From the NCBI RefSeq assembly GCF_000733765.1, contig NZ_JPOG01000001.1, forward strand, positions 3,234,501 through 3,298,500: DNA of 64,000 nt. The letters are read 5' to 3'. The translations under genes and the position numbers were made by a program. Source of the stretch: Algiphilus aromaticivorans DG1253. Its GTDB lineage: Bacteria; Pseudomonadota; Gammaproteobacteria; Nevskiales; Nevskiaceae. Position 1 is the first letter of the stretch. Each line of letters opens with the position of its first letter. Under the pieces are notes generated by a model. It was given only the letters and a program-made list of their open reading frames with translations. It did no database searches and had not been told where the DNA came from. Positions 34,155 through 43,373 of the stretch are shown here, in pieces.

Positions 34155-35945
34155 TTAGCGCCCGGCCGGGGCGAGTCCGGACAGCACCGCCAGTACGGTG
34201 TCGCGCGTGGCCTCCGGCGCGATGACCGCGTCCAGCTCCAGATGTGCGGCCATCTCGGTGGCGCGGCCGCGCTCGTAGGCCTGCGCCAGCAGCTCGTCGA
34301 AACGCTGCTGCCTCTGCTGCACGTCGGCGATGGCCTCCAGCTCCTTGCGATAACCGAGCTTGACGGCACCCTCCAGGCCCATGCCGCCGAACTCGCCAGC
34401 CGGCCAGGCCGCGACATAGGCCGGCCGCGAGAAGCTGCCGCCGGCCAGCGCCATCGCGCCCAGACCGTAGCCGCGGCGCAGGAAGATCGCGACCCAGGGC
34501 ACCGGCGCCTGCGCGCCCTCGGCGAAGAGCCGCGCCATGCGGCGCACGGCGCCTTCGTCCTCGCTGTCCGGCCCGACCATGAAGCCGGGCGTATCCACCA
34601 GCGAGACGACGGGCAGGCCGGAGCGACCACAGAGGGCAATGAAATCGGCGGCCTTGTCGGCCGCCTCGGCGTCGATGGCCCCGCCCAGATGCCGGCAGTC
34701 GCTGGCGAGCACGCCGACGGGCCGGCCGCCGAGGCGCGCCAGCGCCGTGACCACGGCGCGGCCGTAGCCGGCACGCAGCTCCAGCAGATCCGCGCGGTCG
34801 AAGAGCCGCTCCAGAATCCGGCGGACCTCGTAGGCATAGCGCCGGTCGCTCGGCAACAGCCCGCCGATACCCGTCTGCTCGTGGGCCTCGCCGCGACCGG
34901 GCTGGCCGCAAAGCAAACCCAGCGCCTGGCGCGCGCGCTGCGTCGCTTCGGCTTCGTCCTCGGCGACGATATCGAGGACGCCGTTGGTCGCCTGCGTTTC
35001 GACCGGGCCGATCTCGGTCGGCGCCACCCGGCCCAGGCCGCCGCCCTCGATCATGGCCGGGCCCGCCATGCCGATCCAGGAGCGGCGCGTGGCAATGGTG
35101 ATGTCGGCGGCGCCGAAGAGCGCCGCGTTACCGGCGAAGCAGTAGCCGTTGGCGACGGCGATGCGCGGCACGACGCCGCGCAGACCGGCCCAGGCACCGA
35201 AGGTGGACAGATCCAGCCCTGCCACCTGGGTGACGACATCGGTATCCCCCGGCCGTCCACCACCGCCCTCGGCGTACATCACCACGGGCAGCGCCTCGGC
35301 CCGCGCCAGCGCGAAGAGGCGATCCAGCTTGTGGTGATGGAAATAGCCCTGGGTTCCGGCGAGCACGCTGTAATCGTTGACGACCACCGCCGCCGGCATG
35401 CCGAGAATGCGCGCGCGGCCGGTGATGACGCCGTCGGCGGCCGTGTCGCGGCGCAGGCTGTCGGCATCGCGCCGGCCGCGCTGCGCCGCCACGGCGAGCT
35501 GGCCGTACTCGACAAAGCTGTCCGGATCGACAAGATCGGCAAGATTCTCGCGCGCCGTGCGGTAGCCCGAAGCATGGCGCTTCTCCGACTGCTCGGCACG
35601 GGCAGCGTCGCCGGTGGCTTCGAGCCGCGACTGCAACTGCGCCAGCGCCGGATCAGCAGCGGCGCCTTCCGCGTCCGCTCCCGCACCCTCAGAGGCCGCG
35701 GCCTCCTCCGCGACCGGGCCCAGCCGAAGCAGCACCTGATCCTGCGCCAGCGTGTCACCTTCCTCGGCCAGCCACTCCAGCACGCGACCGGCTGCCGGCG
35801 CGGCCACCGGAATCTGCATCTTCATGGACTCCAGCACCGCCAGCGTCTCGCCGGCGGCCACCGTCGCGCCCGCGGCCACCCGGCGCTGCAGCAGCACGGC
35901 AGCGGTAGGCGCGGCGACGCTCAAGGCATTGTCGGAGACAGACAT
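34155..35945 (-). CDS. Fused biotinyl-domain / acyl-CoA carboxyltransferase
   Basis: The 596-residue protein joins an N-terminal biotinyl domain (about 1-75, biotinylated Lys42 in ESMKM) to a two-part carboxyltransferase (about 110-590). Carboxyltransferase motifs include GRARILGMPAAVVVNDYSVLAG, WIGMAGPAMIEGGGLG, LVDTPGFMVGPDSEDEGA and AFIFLRRGYGLGAMAL-like sequence. This makes it an acyl-CoA carboxylase subunit that moves CO2 from biotin to an acyl-CoA in the cytoplasm. Biotin carboxylase, the third activity, is absent from this protein and the window. The start at 35945 was chosen because the biotinyl domain begins there. The Kef gene follows in the operon. Confidence 0.87.
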   Translation of the reverse strand: MSVSDNALSVAAPTAAVLLQRRVAAGATVAAGETLAVLESMKMQIPVAAPAAGRVLEWLAEEGDTLAQDQVLLRLGPVAEEAAASEGAGADAEGAAADPALAQLQSRLEATGDAARAEQSEKRHASGYRTARENLADLVDPDSFVEYGQLAVAAQRGRRDADSLRRDTAADGVITGRARILGMPAAVVVNDYSVLAGTQGYFHHHKLDRLFALARAEALPVVMYAEGGGGRPGDTDVVTQVAGLDLSTFGAWAGLRGVVPRIAVANGYCFAGNAALFGAADITIATRRSWIGMAGPAMIEGGGLGRVAPTEIGPVETQATNGVLDIVAEDEAEATQRARQALGLLCGQPGRGEAHEQTGIGGLLPSDRRYAYEVRRILERLFDRADLLELRAGYGRAVVTALARLGGRPVGVLASDCRHLGGAIDAEAADKAADFIALCGRSGLPVVSLVDTPGFMVGPDSEDEGAVRRMARLFAEGAQAPVPWVAIFLRRGYGLGAMALAGGSFSRPAYVAAWPAGEFGGMGLEGAVKLGYRKELEAIADVQQRQQRFDELLAQAYERGRATEMAAHLELDAVIAPEATRDTVLAVLSGLAPAGR

Positions 35946-36055
35946 CGGCGGTGGGAGCTGGCGGGACAGTGCGCAGCCTAGCAAGGGGCGCCGGCGCGCG
36001 AGCGTAAAGGCGCCGCCCGCGGTAGGCTGCCGCTGTATCTCTCAGCACATCCTCC

Positions 36056-37288
36056 ATGCCCTCGCTTCGTTGTCTGCTCGCCACCCTGCTGCTCGCCGGC
36101 TGCGCCGCCGGCCCCGCCACCTCTAACGCCCCACCGGACCGCGAGGCCGCCTTCAGCGAGTGGCTGGAAGACTTCGCCGCCGAAGCCCGCCAGGCGGGTG
36201 TCACGGCCGAGGTCGTGGACAAGGCTTTCGGCGAAGCGCGTTATCTGCCTGATGTCATCGAGCGCGATCGTCATCAGCCCGAGTTCACGCGCGCGATCTG
36301 GGACTACCTCGATTCCGCCGTCTCCAAGACGCGGGCGGAAACCGGCCGCCAGATGCTGGCGGAGCACGCCGAGGCCATCGATGCCGCCGACAAGCGTTAC
36401 GGCGTGCCCGGCAAAGTGCTGGTCGCCATCTGGGGCATCGAGAGCAACTTCGGCCGCAACTTCGGCGACACCGCGACTATCGACGCTCTGGCCACGCTGG
36501 CCTTCGAGGGCCGTCGCCAGAGCTTCGCGGAGCGCGAGCTGCTCGCAGCTCTGAAAATTCTGGCGGACGGCGATATCGCCCGTCAGAAGATGCGCGGCTC
36601 CTGGGCCGGCGCCATGGGTCACACCCAGTTCCTGCCCACCAGTTTCCGCGCCTATGCCGTGGATGCCGATGGCGACACGCGGCGCGACATCTGGGGCAGC
36701 ATCCCGGACGTCATGGCCTCGACCGCGAACTATCTGGCGGAGGCCGGTTGGCGCAGCGACGAAGGATGGGGCGTAGAGCTGCGCCTGCCCGAAGACTTCG
36801 ATTACCGCGATGCCGACCGCGGCGAACGCCGCGACAGCGCGCAGTGGCAGGAAGCCGGACTGCGCACAGCCGCGGGCGGCACGCTGCCGGCCATGGAGAA
36901 CGCTCGGGTACTGCTGCCGGCCGGGGCCGAGGGCCCCGCCTTCCTGGTCGGAAAGAACTTCGATGCCATCCTGCGCTACAACAACGCCACCAGTTACGCC
37001 CTGGCCGTGGGCTTGCTCGCCGACCGCATCGACGGTGGCGACGGCATCGGAGATCCGTGGCCGCGCGAGCAGGAAGCACTGAGCCGCGACGAGATCGAGA
37101 CCATGCAGCGCCTTCTCAATGCCCGCGGCTTCGACGTTGGCAAGCCGGACGGCCTCGCCGGGCCTCGAACGCGCAGCGGCCTGCGCGAGTTCCAGGCATC
37201 CATCGGTGCCGTGCCCGATGCCTTCCCCACGCAAGAGCTGCTGGACACCCTGCAGAAAACGGATCGAGCAACCGAGAGCAAGCCATGA
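36056..37288 (+). CDS. Lytic murein transglycosylase, MltB type, with peptidoglycan-binding domain
   Basis: The 410-residue lipoprotein (LAGC lipobox, Cys16) has an MltB-like catalytic domain with Glu129 in IWGIESNFGRNFG, AGAMGHTQFLPTSF and NYLAEAGW, and a C-terminal PG_binding_1 domain (about 340-400, LLNARGFDVGKPDGLAGPRTRSGLREFQ). It cleaves glycan strands in the outer periplasm to give 1,6-anhydro-muropeptides. The ATGA overlap with the next gene implies a translationally coupled partner. The promoter should lie in the 110 bases shared with the divergent carboxyltransferase gene. Confidence 0.93.
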   Translation: MPSLRCLLATLLLAGCAAGPATSNAPPDREAAFSEWLEDFAAEARQAGVTAEVVDKAFGEARYLPDVIERDRHQPEFTRAIWDYLDSAVSKTRAETGRQMLAEHAEAIDAADKRYGVPGKVLVAIWGIESNFGRNFGDTATIDALATLAFEGRRQSFAERELLAALKILADGDIARQKMRGSWAGAMGHTQFLPTSFRAYAVDADGDTRRDIWGSIPDVMASTANYLAEAGWRSDEGWGVELRLPEDFDYRDADRGERRDSAQWQEAGLRTAAGGTLPAMENARVLLPAGAEGPAFLVGKNFDAILRYNNATSYALAVGLLADRIDGGDGIGDPWPREQEALSRDEIETMQRLLNARGFDVGKPDGLAGPRTRSGLREFQASIGAVPDAFPTQELLDTLQKTDRATESKP

Positions 37289-37752
37289 ACACCATCGCCA
37301 ATCGCATTCTCTTCTGTCTCGCGCTGGCCTCCGCGCCGACGCTGCACGCCGCCGACGACCAAGCGCCGCTCACCGCCGAGGTACTGGCGCAGTGCGCCGA
37401 GCAGGTGAAGACGCTGCGCAGCGAGGCCGAGCGCCTCAATGCGCAGGCCGCCGAGCAAGCCGAGCGACGCGAGCGCTTGGAAGCGCAGCGTCAGAAGCTG
37501 CGAGAAAACAGTGAGAGCCGCAAGCGCTACAACGAGGCCGCGCGCGCCTTCAACGACAAGGTCGCCGCCTTCCAGGAGGAGCTCGCCGAGATCAACGCGC
37601 TGAAGACGCGCTACGCGGAGAACTGCGCGAGCCGCGACTATCGCCGGGAAGATCTCGACGCACTGCCGCAGGCGCAGCGGGAAGCGATGCGTCGTGGCTT
37701 ATCCGGCGTGCGTGTTCCCTACGACCCCCGCACCGCGACCGACGGCGACTAG
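37285..37752 (+). CDS. Secreted coiled-coil protein coupled to the transglycosylase
   Basis: The 155-residue product has a signal peptide (about 1-22) followed by a long charged helix rich in Glu, Arg, Gln and Ala (about 35-115; EQVKTLRSEAERLNAQAAEQ), predicted as a coiled coil. A short tail with two cysteines flanks it. Its ATG overlaps the transglycosylase stop (ATGA). I do not recognise a family. A periplasmic scaffold or regulator of the transglycosylase is an inference from coupling. Confidence 0.65.
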   Translation: MNTIANRILFCLALASAPTLHAADDQAPLTAEVLAQCAEQVKTLRSEAERLNAQAAEQAERRERLEAQRQKLRENSESRKRYNEAARAFNDKVAAFQEELAEINALKTRYAENCASRDYRREDLDALPQAQREAMRRGLSGVRVPYDPRTATDGD

Positions 37753-37842
37753 GAAAACGTTCTACACGTCGCGACTGACGGCAGGTGGGGTGCGCCACCG
37801 GAGCGCGGGAAGCACAATGTCTGCGGTAGTCCATGCGGGTTA

Positions 37843-37864
37843 TCAGGCACGTCCATGTGCCTGA
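37843..37864. repeat. Intergenic inverted repeat
   Basis: TCAGGCAC (37843-37850) and GTGCCTGA (37857-37864) are perfect arms around GTCCAT, in the 208-base gap between convergent genes. A second weaker hairpin (GTTTCGT with ACGAAAC) lies near 37885-37905. No T-run follows either. Confidence 0.4.
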
Positions 37865-37960
37865 CCCCTTCAAGCTAAGGCGCCGTTTCGTTTCGGACGA
37901 AACAGCTCAAGCACCGCCGGCGGTCAATCTGCCGAGCACGGCGGTTTTACAGAGCCCGCC

Positions 37961-38488
37961 CTAGCCGACCGTTGCCGTGCTACCGACTCCGAGCAGCATG
38001 TAGATCATCATGCTGACCACCCAGCCGATGAGGACAACCACCACGGCGCGCCAGGTCGCCGTGTAGTCCAGCGCCGAACGCACCGCGATAACCACGGCCA
38101 CGATCTGCCAGATGCCGGAGGCCAGCACGATGAAGGGGCCGATCACCGGGATGAACCCGAAGATGCGCAGCAGGCCCGGCGTCTGCGCGAAGCCGGTGGT
38201 GCGCGCGACCTGACCCCAGTCCGCCTCTGTGCTCGGCTCGGCCAGCAGTTTGGTGCCGATGAGCCAGATCAGGCCGGCCCAGACGGCCCAGCCCAAAACG
38301 GCGGCGACGATGCCGAGCAGCATGCCGGAGAAGCCGACGTAGCCCAGCGAACCGAGCCCGGTGGCAACTGCCACCAGCACAACCACGCCCAGCGCCTGGA
38401 CCGTGGCGTCGCTGTCCTTTTCGACTTCCTCATAGGTAGCGACATCCAGCTTCGCCGCTCCCAGCATGCGCTGCATGATGTTCTGCAT
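37961..38488 (-). CDS. YIP1-family membrane protein
   Basis: The 175-residue protein has a short cytoplasmic N-terminus (MQRMLGAAKLDVATYEEVEKD) and then about four membrane helices, with the family-like GTKLLAEPSTEADWGQVARTTGFAQTPGLL between helices two and three. YIP1/DUF1282 proteins are widespread inner-membrane proteins of unknown role. GAGGGG precedes the ATG. It is 80 bases downstream of the large cytochrome fusion gene on the same strand and may share its transcript. Confidence 0.8.
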   Translation of the reverse strand: MQNIMQRMLGAAKLDVATYEEVEKDSDATVQALGVVVLVAVATGLGSLGYVGFSGMLLGIVAAVLGWAVWAGLIWLIGTKLLAEPSTEADWGQVARTTGFAQTPGLLRIFGFIPVIGPFIVLASGIWQIVAVVIAVRSALDYTATWRAVVVVLIGWVVSMMIYMLLGVGSTATVG

Positions 38489-38569
38489 GAGCCCCTCACT
38501 ATTTCAAGTGTTGAGACCCATCCTGCGGCAGGCGCGCGGCGACGTCCAGCCGCCGCGCATCCGAAAAAC

Positions 38570-41500
38570 TCAATCGGCGCAGCTTTCCGAGCCCGGATAG
38601 CGTTCGTCGTCCGCCACGACGACATCGTTGATCCACTGCCGGAGCAGCGCGTGTGCTTCGCTGTGGACGACGCTGCGCGCGATGGGCGGCATCTGCGCCG
38701 CCGGCGTATCGGCCTCGGGGCCATTGCGGTAGGCGAGGATGGAGCCATCGGCATCGCCGGGCTTGACGTCCACCGTGCGACCGCCGCTGCCCTCGGTGCC
38801 GGCAGCGGTCGGCCCCTTGCAGATACCGTAGCTCTGGTCGACCTGCCGGAAGACATCGAGGTAGTAGCCGGTGTTCGCTGCGAAGCCGCGCGGGTTGTGG
38901 CAATGCTGGCAGTTGACCTCCAGCCATGCGCGCGTGCGCGCCTCGATGTCGGCATCCGAGCCGGCCGGGTGGCCGGCGTCGCCCGGGATGTTGAAGCGCG
39001 GCACGTGCTCCAGATTGGTGGCGACCTGCGAGATCGGATCGACGCCCAGATCATCCGGACAACCAGTCATGAGATCGTTGTCGCACATCCAGGCGATCTG
39101 GTTGTTGCCGGCGATAGGATGACGACCCTGATCGGTGACCACCATCGACTCGGAGCGGTAGGCGCGGTTGAGATTGCGCACCTTCGGACCGATGGGCGGC
39201 GAACCCGCCTCCAGGTCGTTGTTGGCATGGCAGCTCAGGCACTGGTTGGCAGTCGGGACGCTGTAGTTGTCGGTGCTACCGCTGTGGCGCACCCCGCTCT
39301 CGACATTCTCGTAGTCCCATTCGACCGCGATGCCCTCGCGCCCGCTCATCTGCAGGGTGGCCACGCGCCCGCCGTTGCCGTCGCTTTCCCAGACGTAGGG
39401 AATACCGTCCCAGCGCAGCGTGCCCTCACTCGATTCGCGCTTGATGATCAGCCGCGTCTCGATGTGCTCCTCGCTGGCGTCGGCCACGAAGGAGAAGGTC
39501 TTGGCGATGATCGTGCCCACCGGGAAGACGATGCTGCCCGTCGGCTGATCGGCGCCTGGCGCCTTGTAGGTCGCACGCGTGCCCGGCGGCATGTAGGCGA
39601 CGCGGTACTTCACCGCGTAGTCCGAGAACAGCTTGGTGTTCAGCACGAAGGGGAAGCCGCGACCATTGGGCTCGCTGGTGGGGTCTTCCGGATCCGCGAA
39701 GAGGTTGTAGTGATCCAGACGCGGGCAGTTCACCGGCGCGGCATCGAAATTCACTTCGCCCGCGGACACGTCGGCCTCGCAGAGGGTGGCGACCTGCTCC
39801 GGCGACGGCGCCGGATCGAAATCACCGCTGGGCTCGAAGGGCGGAATGACCACCGGCTCGATGGGCTCCAGCGTTTCGCCGAAGCGCGCCTCGCAGTCGT
39901 GCACACTCATGTCGAGATCGGCCGCCAGCTGCGGCACGCCGGTCAGAATGGCCTGCAGCGTGGTCGGGTCGAGCAGCGTACCGAGCGGGTTCTCGTCGAG
40001 CAGCGCCAGCGCCGCTTCCAGGCCGCGCAGGCCGTGGAAGTTGGTGTAGGTCAGGCTGTCGTCGGAGAAGGTATTGCTGTCGTCGATGCAGGAGGGGAAG
40101 AAGATCGGCACCTTGCGCGGATTGTCTTCCTGGCTGGTGTCGAACTTGTAGGCGTTGTAGTGGCACTCCGGATTCGGGTCGGAGTCGGTGTGCCGCGGCT
40201 TGCCGGGGAAGTTCTCTTCCTCGGGCACCGGATCGCCGTTGGCATCGACCGGGTAGGGACAGTCCGGATCGTACTCGTCGAACAGGCCGTCAAAGACGAT
40301 ATGCCCGCCGCGCACGCCTAGCGTGCCGTCCACCGGACATTCGCCCGGCGTCGTCAGGCAGCCCAGAGCCGTCTTCACACCCACCAGCGTCGGTAGCAGG
40401 CGTGCGACATCCCCGTCCGCGAGATCATTGGTCGTCGGTCGCGGCAGGCCATTGCCGTTGTTCTTGAAGCTGTTGCGGTAGACCCGCAAGCCCTCGGTGT
40501 AGAAGTCGATCTTACGGTCGGTCGGCCGGCCGGCGCCTTCCGGGAAGAGCTCGTAGCTGACGTGGAGGATGCCGCCGGTGTTGTTGTCCTCGAAGACGTT
40601 GTCGTAGACGTCGATGCGGTCGTAGGCCAGCGTGATCATGCCGCTGCCCGGAGGCACGTTGGCGACGAAGCCACCCGCGGCGAAATTGTAGGTGTTGTTC
40701 ATGCGCGCGACGTTGTTGCGCATGATCGTGCGCTCGCCGTACTGCGTGAGATTGTCGAGATCGTAGATCAGGAAGCCGCCGGTGTTGCACTCGGCCAGGT
40801 TGCCGCTGTACTCGCCGTGACGAACGTTCTCGATCTCAAAGCCGAAGACGTTGTAGACCGCGCGGCTGTCGCGAATGATCGCGGTCGAGGTCTGACCGAC
40901 GTAGATGCCGGCATCGGAGGCGCCAATGGACTCCGATTCCTCTACGAGAATGTTCTGCGACTTCACCGGGTAGATGCCATAACGGCCCGCCTTCTCGCTC
41001 GGCGTGTAGTCCGGCGAGGTCGTATCGCCACCCAGATTGTTCTCGGGCGCACGCGGATCCTGCGTCGGCGGGTCGGTACAGGCGACGTTCATCGGCGTGT
41101 CCTCGCCCTGGTAATTCTCGGCGCTGAGTGGGGTCTCAGACTGCGCGCCACCACCGGAAGACCAGAAGGTGCGGACATTGCGCAGCGTGCCGTGATCGAC
41201 GCTGCGCAGCTCGATGCCGTTGCCGGCTGGGTCGGCGACGGTCAGATCCTTGATGGTGATGCCGCGCGCGCTGTTGATCAGGATGCCCTCGACGCCGCTG
41301 CTGTTGCGGAAGGACAGCACCGTCTCGTCCGGGCCGCAACCGCTGATGGTCACCGCCTCGGTGTGGGTCAGGAGCAGGGTCTGATCAATGGCGAAGAAGC
41401 CGCAGTCGAAGCGGATGGTGTCGCCGGGCCGGGCGCTGATGAAGGCCTCCACCGCATCGAAGGTGGCGCGGTCACCGGGCTCGATGAGGAATTCCCGGCC

Positions 41501-41626
41501 CTCGGCGGCAGGCGGCTGCGGCGAGCCGTCGCCCGACCCGCTGCCGACACTTTCGCTGCTGCCCCCGCAGGCGGCCAACAACGCCGCACCCAAAACGATC
41601 ACCCCGAACTTCCGCCACGTCTGCAT
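38570..41626 (-). CDS. Lipoprotein fusing a parallel beta-helix to a diheme c-type cytochrome domain
   Basis: The 1018-residue protein has a lipoprotein signal (LAAC, Cys20). Residues about 40-420 form a right-handed beta-helix domain with short parallel repeats (GITIKDLTVADPAGNGIELRS, NILVEESESIGASDAGIYVG, IIRDSRAVYNVFGFEIENV). Residues about 600-1018 are an SO_2930-type diheme cytochrome domain with CLSCH near 795 and CQHCH near 907 and a distal Met-containing MPPIARS region. In other genomes, as I recall, these two families are separate neighbouring genes. It is probably held at the outer membrane and redox-active. AGGGG precedes the ATG. Function is unknown. Confidence 0.85.
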   Translation of the reverse strand: MQTWRKFGVIVLGAALLAACGGSSESVGSGSGDGSPQPPAAEGREFLIEPGDRATFDAVEAFISARPGDTIRFDCGFFAIDQTLLLTHTEAVTISGCGPDETVLSFRNSSGVEGILINSARGITIKDLTVADPAGNGIELRSVDHGTLRNVRTFWSSGGGAQSETPLSAENYQGEDTPMNVACTDPPTQDPRAPENNLGGDTTSPDYTPSEKAGRYGIYPVKSQNILVEESESIGASDAGIYVGQTSTAIIRDSRAVYNVFGFEIENVRHGEYSGNLAECNTGGFLIYDLDNLTQYGERTIMRNNVARMNNTYNFAAGGFVANVPPGSGMITLAYDRIDVYDNVFEDNNTGGILHVSYELFPEGAGRPTDRKIDFYTEGLRVYRNSFKNNGNGLPRPTTNDLADGDVARLLPTLVGVKTALGCLTTPGECPVDGTLGVRGGHIVFDGLFDEYDPDCPYPVDANGDPVPEEENFPGKPRHTDSDPNPECHYNAYKFDTSQEDNPRKVPIFFPSCIDDSNTFSDDSLTYTNFHGLRGLEAALALLDENPLGTLLDPTTLQAILTGVPQLAADLDMSVHDCEARFGETLEPIEPVVIPPFEPSGDFDPAPSPEQVATLCEADVSAGEVNFDAAPVNCPRLDHYNLFADPEDPTSEPNGRGFPFVLNTKLFSDYAVKYRVAYMPPGTRATYKAPGADQPTGSIVFPVGTIIAKTFSFVADASEEHIETRLIIKRESSEGTLRWDGIPYVWESDGNGGRVATLQMSGREGIAVEWDYENVESGVRHSGSTDNYSVPTANQCLSCHANNDLEAGSPPIGPKVRNLNRAYRSESMVVTDQGRHPIAGNNQIAWMCDNDLMTGCPDDLGVDPISQVATNLEHVPRFNIPGDAGHPAGSDADIEARTRAWLEVNCQHCHNPRGFAANTGYYLDVFRQVDQSYGICKGPTAAGTEGSGGRTVDVKPGDADGSILAYRNGPEADTPAAQMPPIARSVVHSEAHALLRQWINDVVVADDERYPGSESCAD

Positions 41627-41808
41627 TGCTTTTCCCCTGGCCGGCTGCTTGCGCCGTGCCTCGTAATCGGTCTAGAGATCAAGATAGCAACGCTTGGGGG
41701 TCCGCGATAGCAGGCGCGTGTCGCAATTTCTCAGTAGGCGACGGTACTCAGCGCCCGCCAACCGTGCCAAACTGATCAGCGATGCGCATCCACTGTGCCG
41801 AGGAAACG

Positions 41809-42186
41809 ATGATCAAGCGTGCTCCCCACCTTCTCGCAGCCATGCTGGCATCCGGCCTCGCCGGATGCATGACCACCGACGCGACGACCCTGCCTTTCGA
41901 CCTGGCCTCCACCTCCGGCGACGCAGCCAGCTCGGCCAGCAGCTCGACGGAAGGCGACGACGAAACCGCCAGCCTGCGCACGCGTCACTACGTACGCACG
42001 CAGCTTGACTGGATCGAGCGCGAGGCCGCCGGCGGCGAAGGCGAACACATCGAGACCCTCGCGGTGCTTCTCGGCGAGGAGGACCCGGGCGCTTTCGCGA
42101 GTTGGGCCCAAGCCCACCACGGGCAGCTCTTCAGCGACTTGCGCGAGCCCGAGGAACTGATCGCACGCATCGACGCGACGCGCTGA
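41809..42186 (+). CDS. Small predicted lipoprotein
   Basis: The ATG at 41809, with GAGG five bases upstream, gives 125 residues with a lipobox (LAGC, Cys about 20), a Ser/Thr/Ala linker and a helical C-terminal domain (RTRHYVRTQLDWIEREAAGGEGEH, then LLGEEDPGAFASWAQAHHGQLF). The tail recalls the C-terminal part of DUF3015 proteins, but I am not sure. It is divergent from the beta-helix fusion gene. A GC hairpin follows at 42202-42223. Confidence 0.6.
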   Translation: MIKRAPHLLAAMLASGLAGCMTTDATTLPFDLASTSGDAASSASSSTEGDDETASLRTRHYVRTQLDWIEREAAGGEGEHIETLAVLLGEEDPGAFASWAQAHHGQLFSDLREPEELIARIDATR

Positions 42187-42201
42187 ACGCCGCCGCATCA
42201 G

Positions 42202-42223
42202 CCGGGCCGCGCCGGCGGCCCGG
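42202..42223 (+). terminator. GC hairpin after the small lipoprotein gene
   Basis: CCGGGCCGC (42202-42210) pairs with GCGGCCCGG (42215-42223) over GCCG. No U-tract follows, so termination strength is uncertain. Confidence 0.4.
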
Positions 42224-42319
42224 TGGCGAACACTTGATCTAACCGCCGATGGAACCTTTGGCGGGCTGCCTTCGTGTACGTGAAAGAGGACAACCTCATT
42301 CACTCACGGAGAGCATCCC

Positions 42320-43312
42320 ATGCCGAAGATTTCCAGATTCCTGCTTCCCCTGCTCGCCGCGTCCGCTGTCGCGGCCTGCGGCAGCGGTTCCGACGGCCCC
42401 AGCGCCAATGACGGAGGCGGCGGCACCGAGAGCACCGTCAACCTGGCCGTCACTGACGCGCCGGTCGATTCGCTCGCCGAAGTCAACATCCAGTTCACCG
42501 GAGTCGTTTTCAACCCCGCTGGTAACGGCGAGGACGAGGAAGGCGGCTTCATCAGCTACGACTTCGACGAGCCGCGCACCTTCGACGTGCTGGCCCTGGC
42601 CGGGGGCGACACCGAGGGCCTGCTGATCGACGAGCCGATTCCCGCCGGCGACTACGAGTGGATTCGGCTCAAGGTCAACGCCGAGCGCGGCGTCATGGAC
42701 TCCTTCGTCGTCGAGGACGATGGCGGTGAAGAATCGCTATTCATCCCGAGCGGCTCGCAGCGCGGGCTGCAGTTGAATGGCCCCTTCAGCGTCAATGCCA
42801 ATCAGGGCGTCTTCTACGTAGTCGACTTCGATCTGCGCAAGTCCATCAACAACCCGCAGGGCTTTCCGGACTACCGCATGAACCCGGTTCTGCGTATCGT
42901 GGAAGTCGAGGAAGCCGGCAGCATCGGCGGCAGCATTGATCCGGCGCTGCTGATCGGCACCGATTGCGACGCCGACCCCGCCACGGGCGAGGGCGCAGCG
43001 GTATACGTCTACGAGGGCAATGACGCCACGCTGGGCAGCCTCGGCTCGGACAGCGAGCCGCTGACGGCGGCACGCGTGACACTCGACATCGAGACGGGCG
43101 ACTTCGTCTACACGGCCGCCTTCCTGAATGCGGGCGAGTACACCGCCGCCTTCACCTGCCAGGCGGGCCGCGACGATCCGGCCACGCAGAATGACATCCG
43201 CTTCGACGATCAGACCAATGCCACCGTTGAGGCCGGCGTCGTCACGACGGTCGACTTCGAGGCCGAACTCGTGGAGAACGAAGGGGACGGCAGCACGCCG
43301 AACGCAGAATAG
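42320..43312 (+). CDS. DUF4382-domain lipoprotein
   Basis: The 330-residue protein has a lipoprotein signal (VAAC, Cys20), an Asp/Gly linker, and a DUF4382 domain (about 38-195) beginning VNLAVTDAPVDSLAEVNIQFTGV and containing DVLALAGGDTEGLLIDEPIPAGDYEWIRL, a typical pattern. A beta-rich C-terminal part (about 200-325) with paired cysteines resembles a carboxypeptidase-regulatory fold. The family is secreted or surface-held with no known activity. The protein is strongly acidic. GGAGAGC precedes the ATG and a strong terminator follows, so it is a single-gene unit. Confidence 0.85.
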   Translation: MPKISRFLLPLLAASAVAACGSGSDGPSANDGGGGTESTVNLAVTDAPVDSLAEVNIQFTGVVFNPAGNGEDEEGGFISYDFDEPRTFDVLALAGGDTEGLLIDEPIPAGDYEWIRLKVNAERGVMDSFVVEDDGGEESLFIPSGSQRGLQLNGPFSVNANQGVFYVVDFDLRKSINNPQGFPDYRMNPVLRIVEVEEAGSIGGSIDPALLIGTDCDADPATGEGAAVYVYEGNDATLGSLGSDSEPLTAARVTLDIETGDFVYTAAFLNAGEYTAAFTCQAGRDDPATQNDIRFDDQTNATVEAGVVTTVDFEAELVENEGDGSTPNAE

Positions 43313-43342
43313 CCCTCCGCCGACGTCCCCCCGTCGGCCCAT

Positions 43343-43373
43343 GGGCGGCGACCGATGGTCGCCGCCCTTTTTT
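43343..43373 (+). terminator. Intrinsic terminator after the DUF4382 gene
   Basis: A perfect 11-bp stem (43343-43353 with 43357-43367), GAT loop, then six T residues, 30 bases after the stop. Confidence 0.92.

Noticed and set aside
32326-34911. Reading the Kef antiporter as an 861-residue protein with an extra N-terminal domain
   Set aside because: The extra 254 codons are an out-of-frame reading of the carboxyltransferase gene. The GTG at 34149, just after that gene's stop, begins the true first helix.
34242-35981. Long plus-strand open frame opposite the biotinyl/carboxyltransferase gene
   Set aside because: It is an antisense shadow with no recognisable domain; the minus-strand protein is complete with clear motifs.
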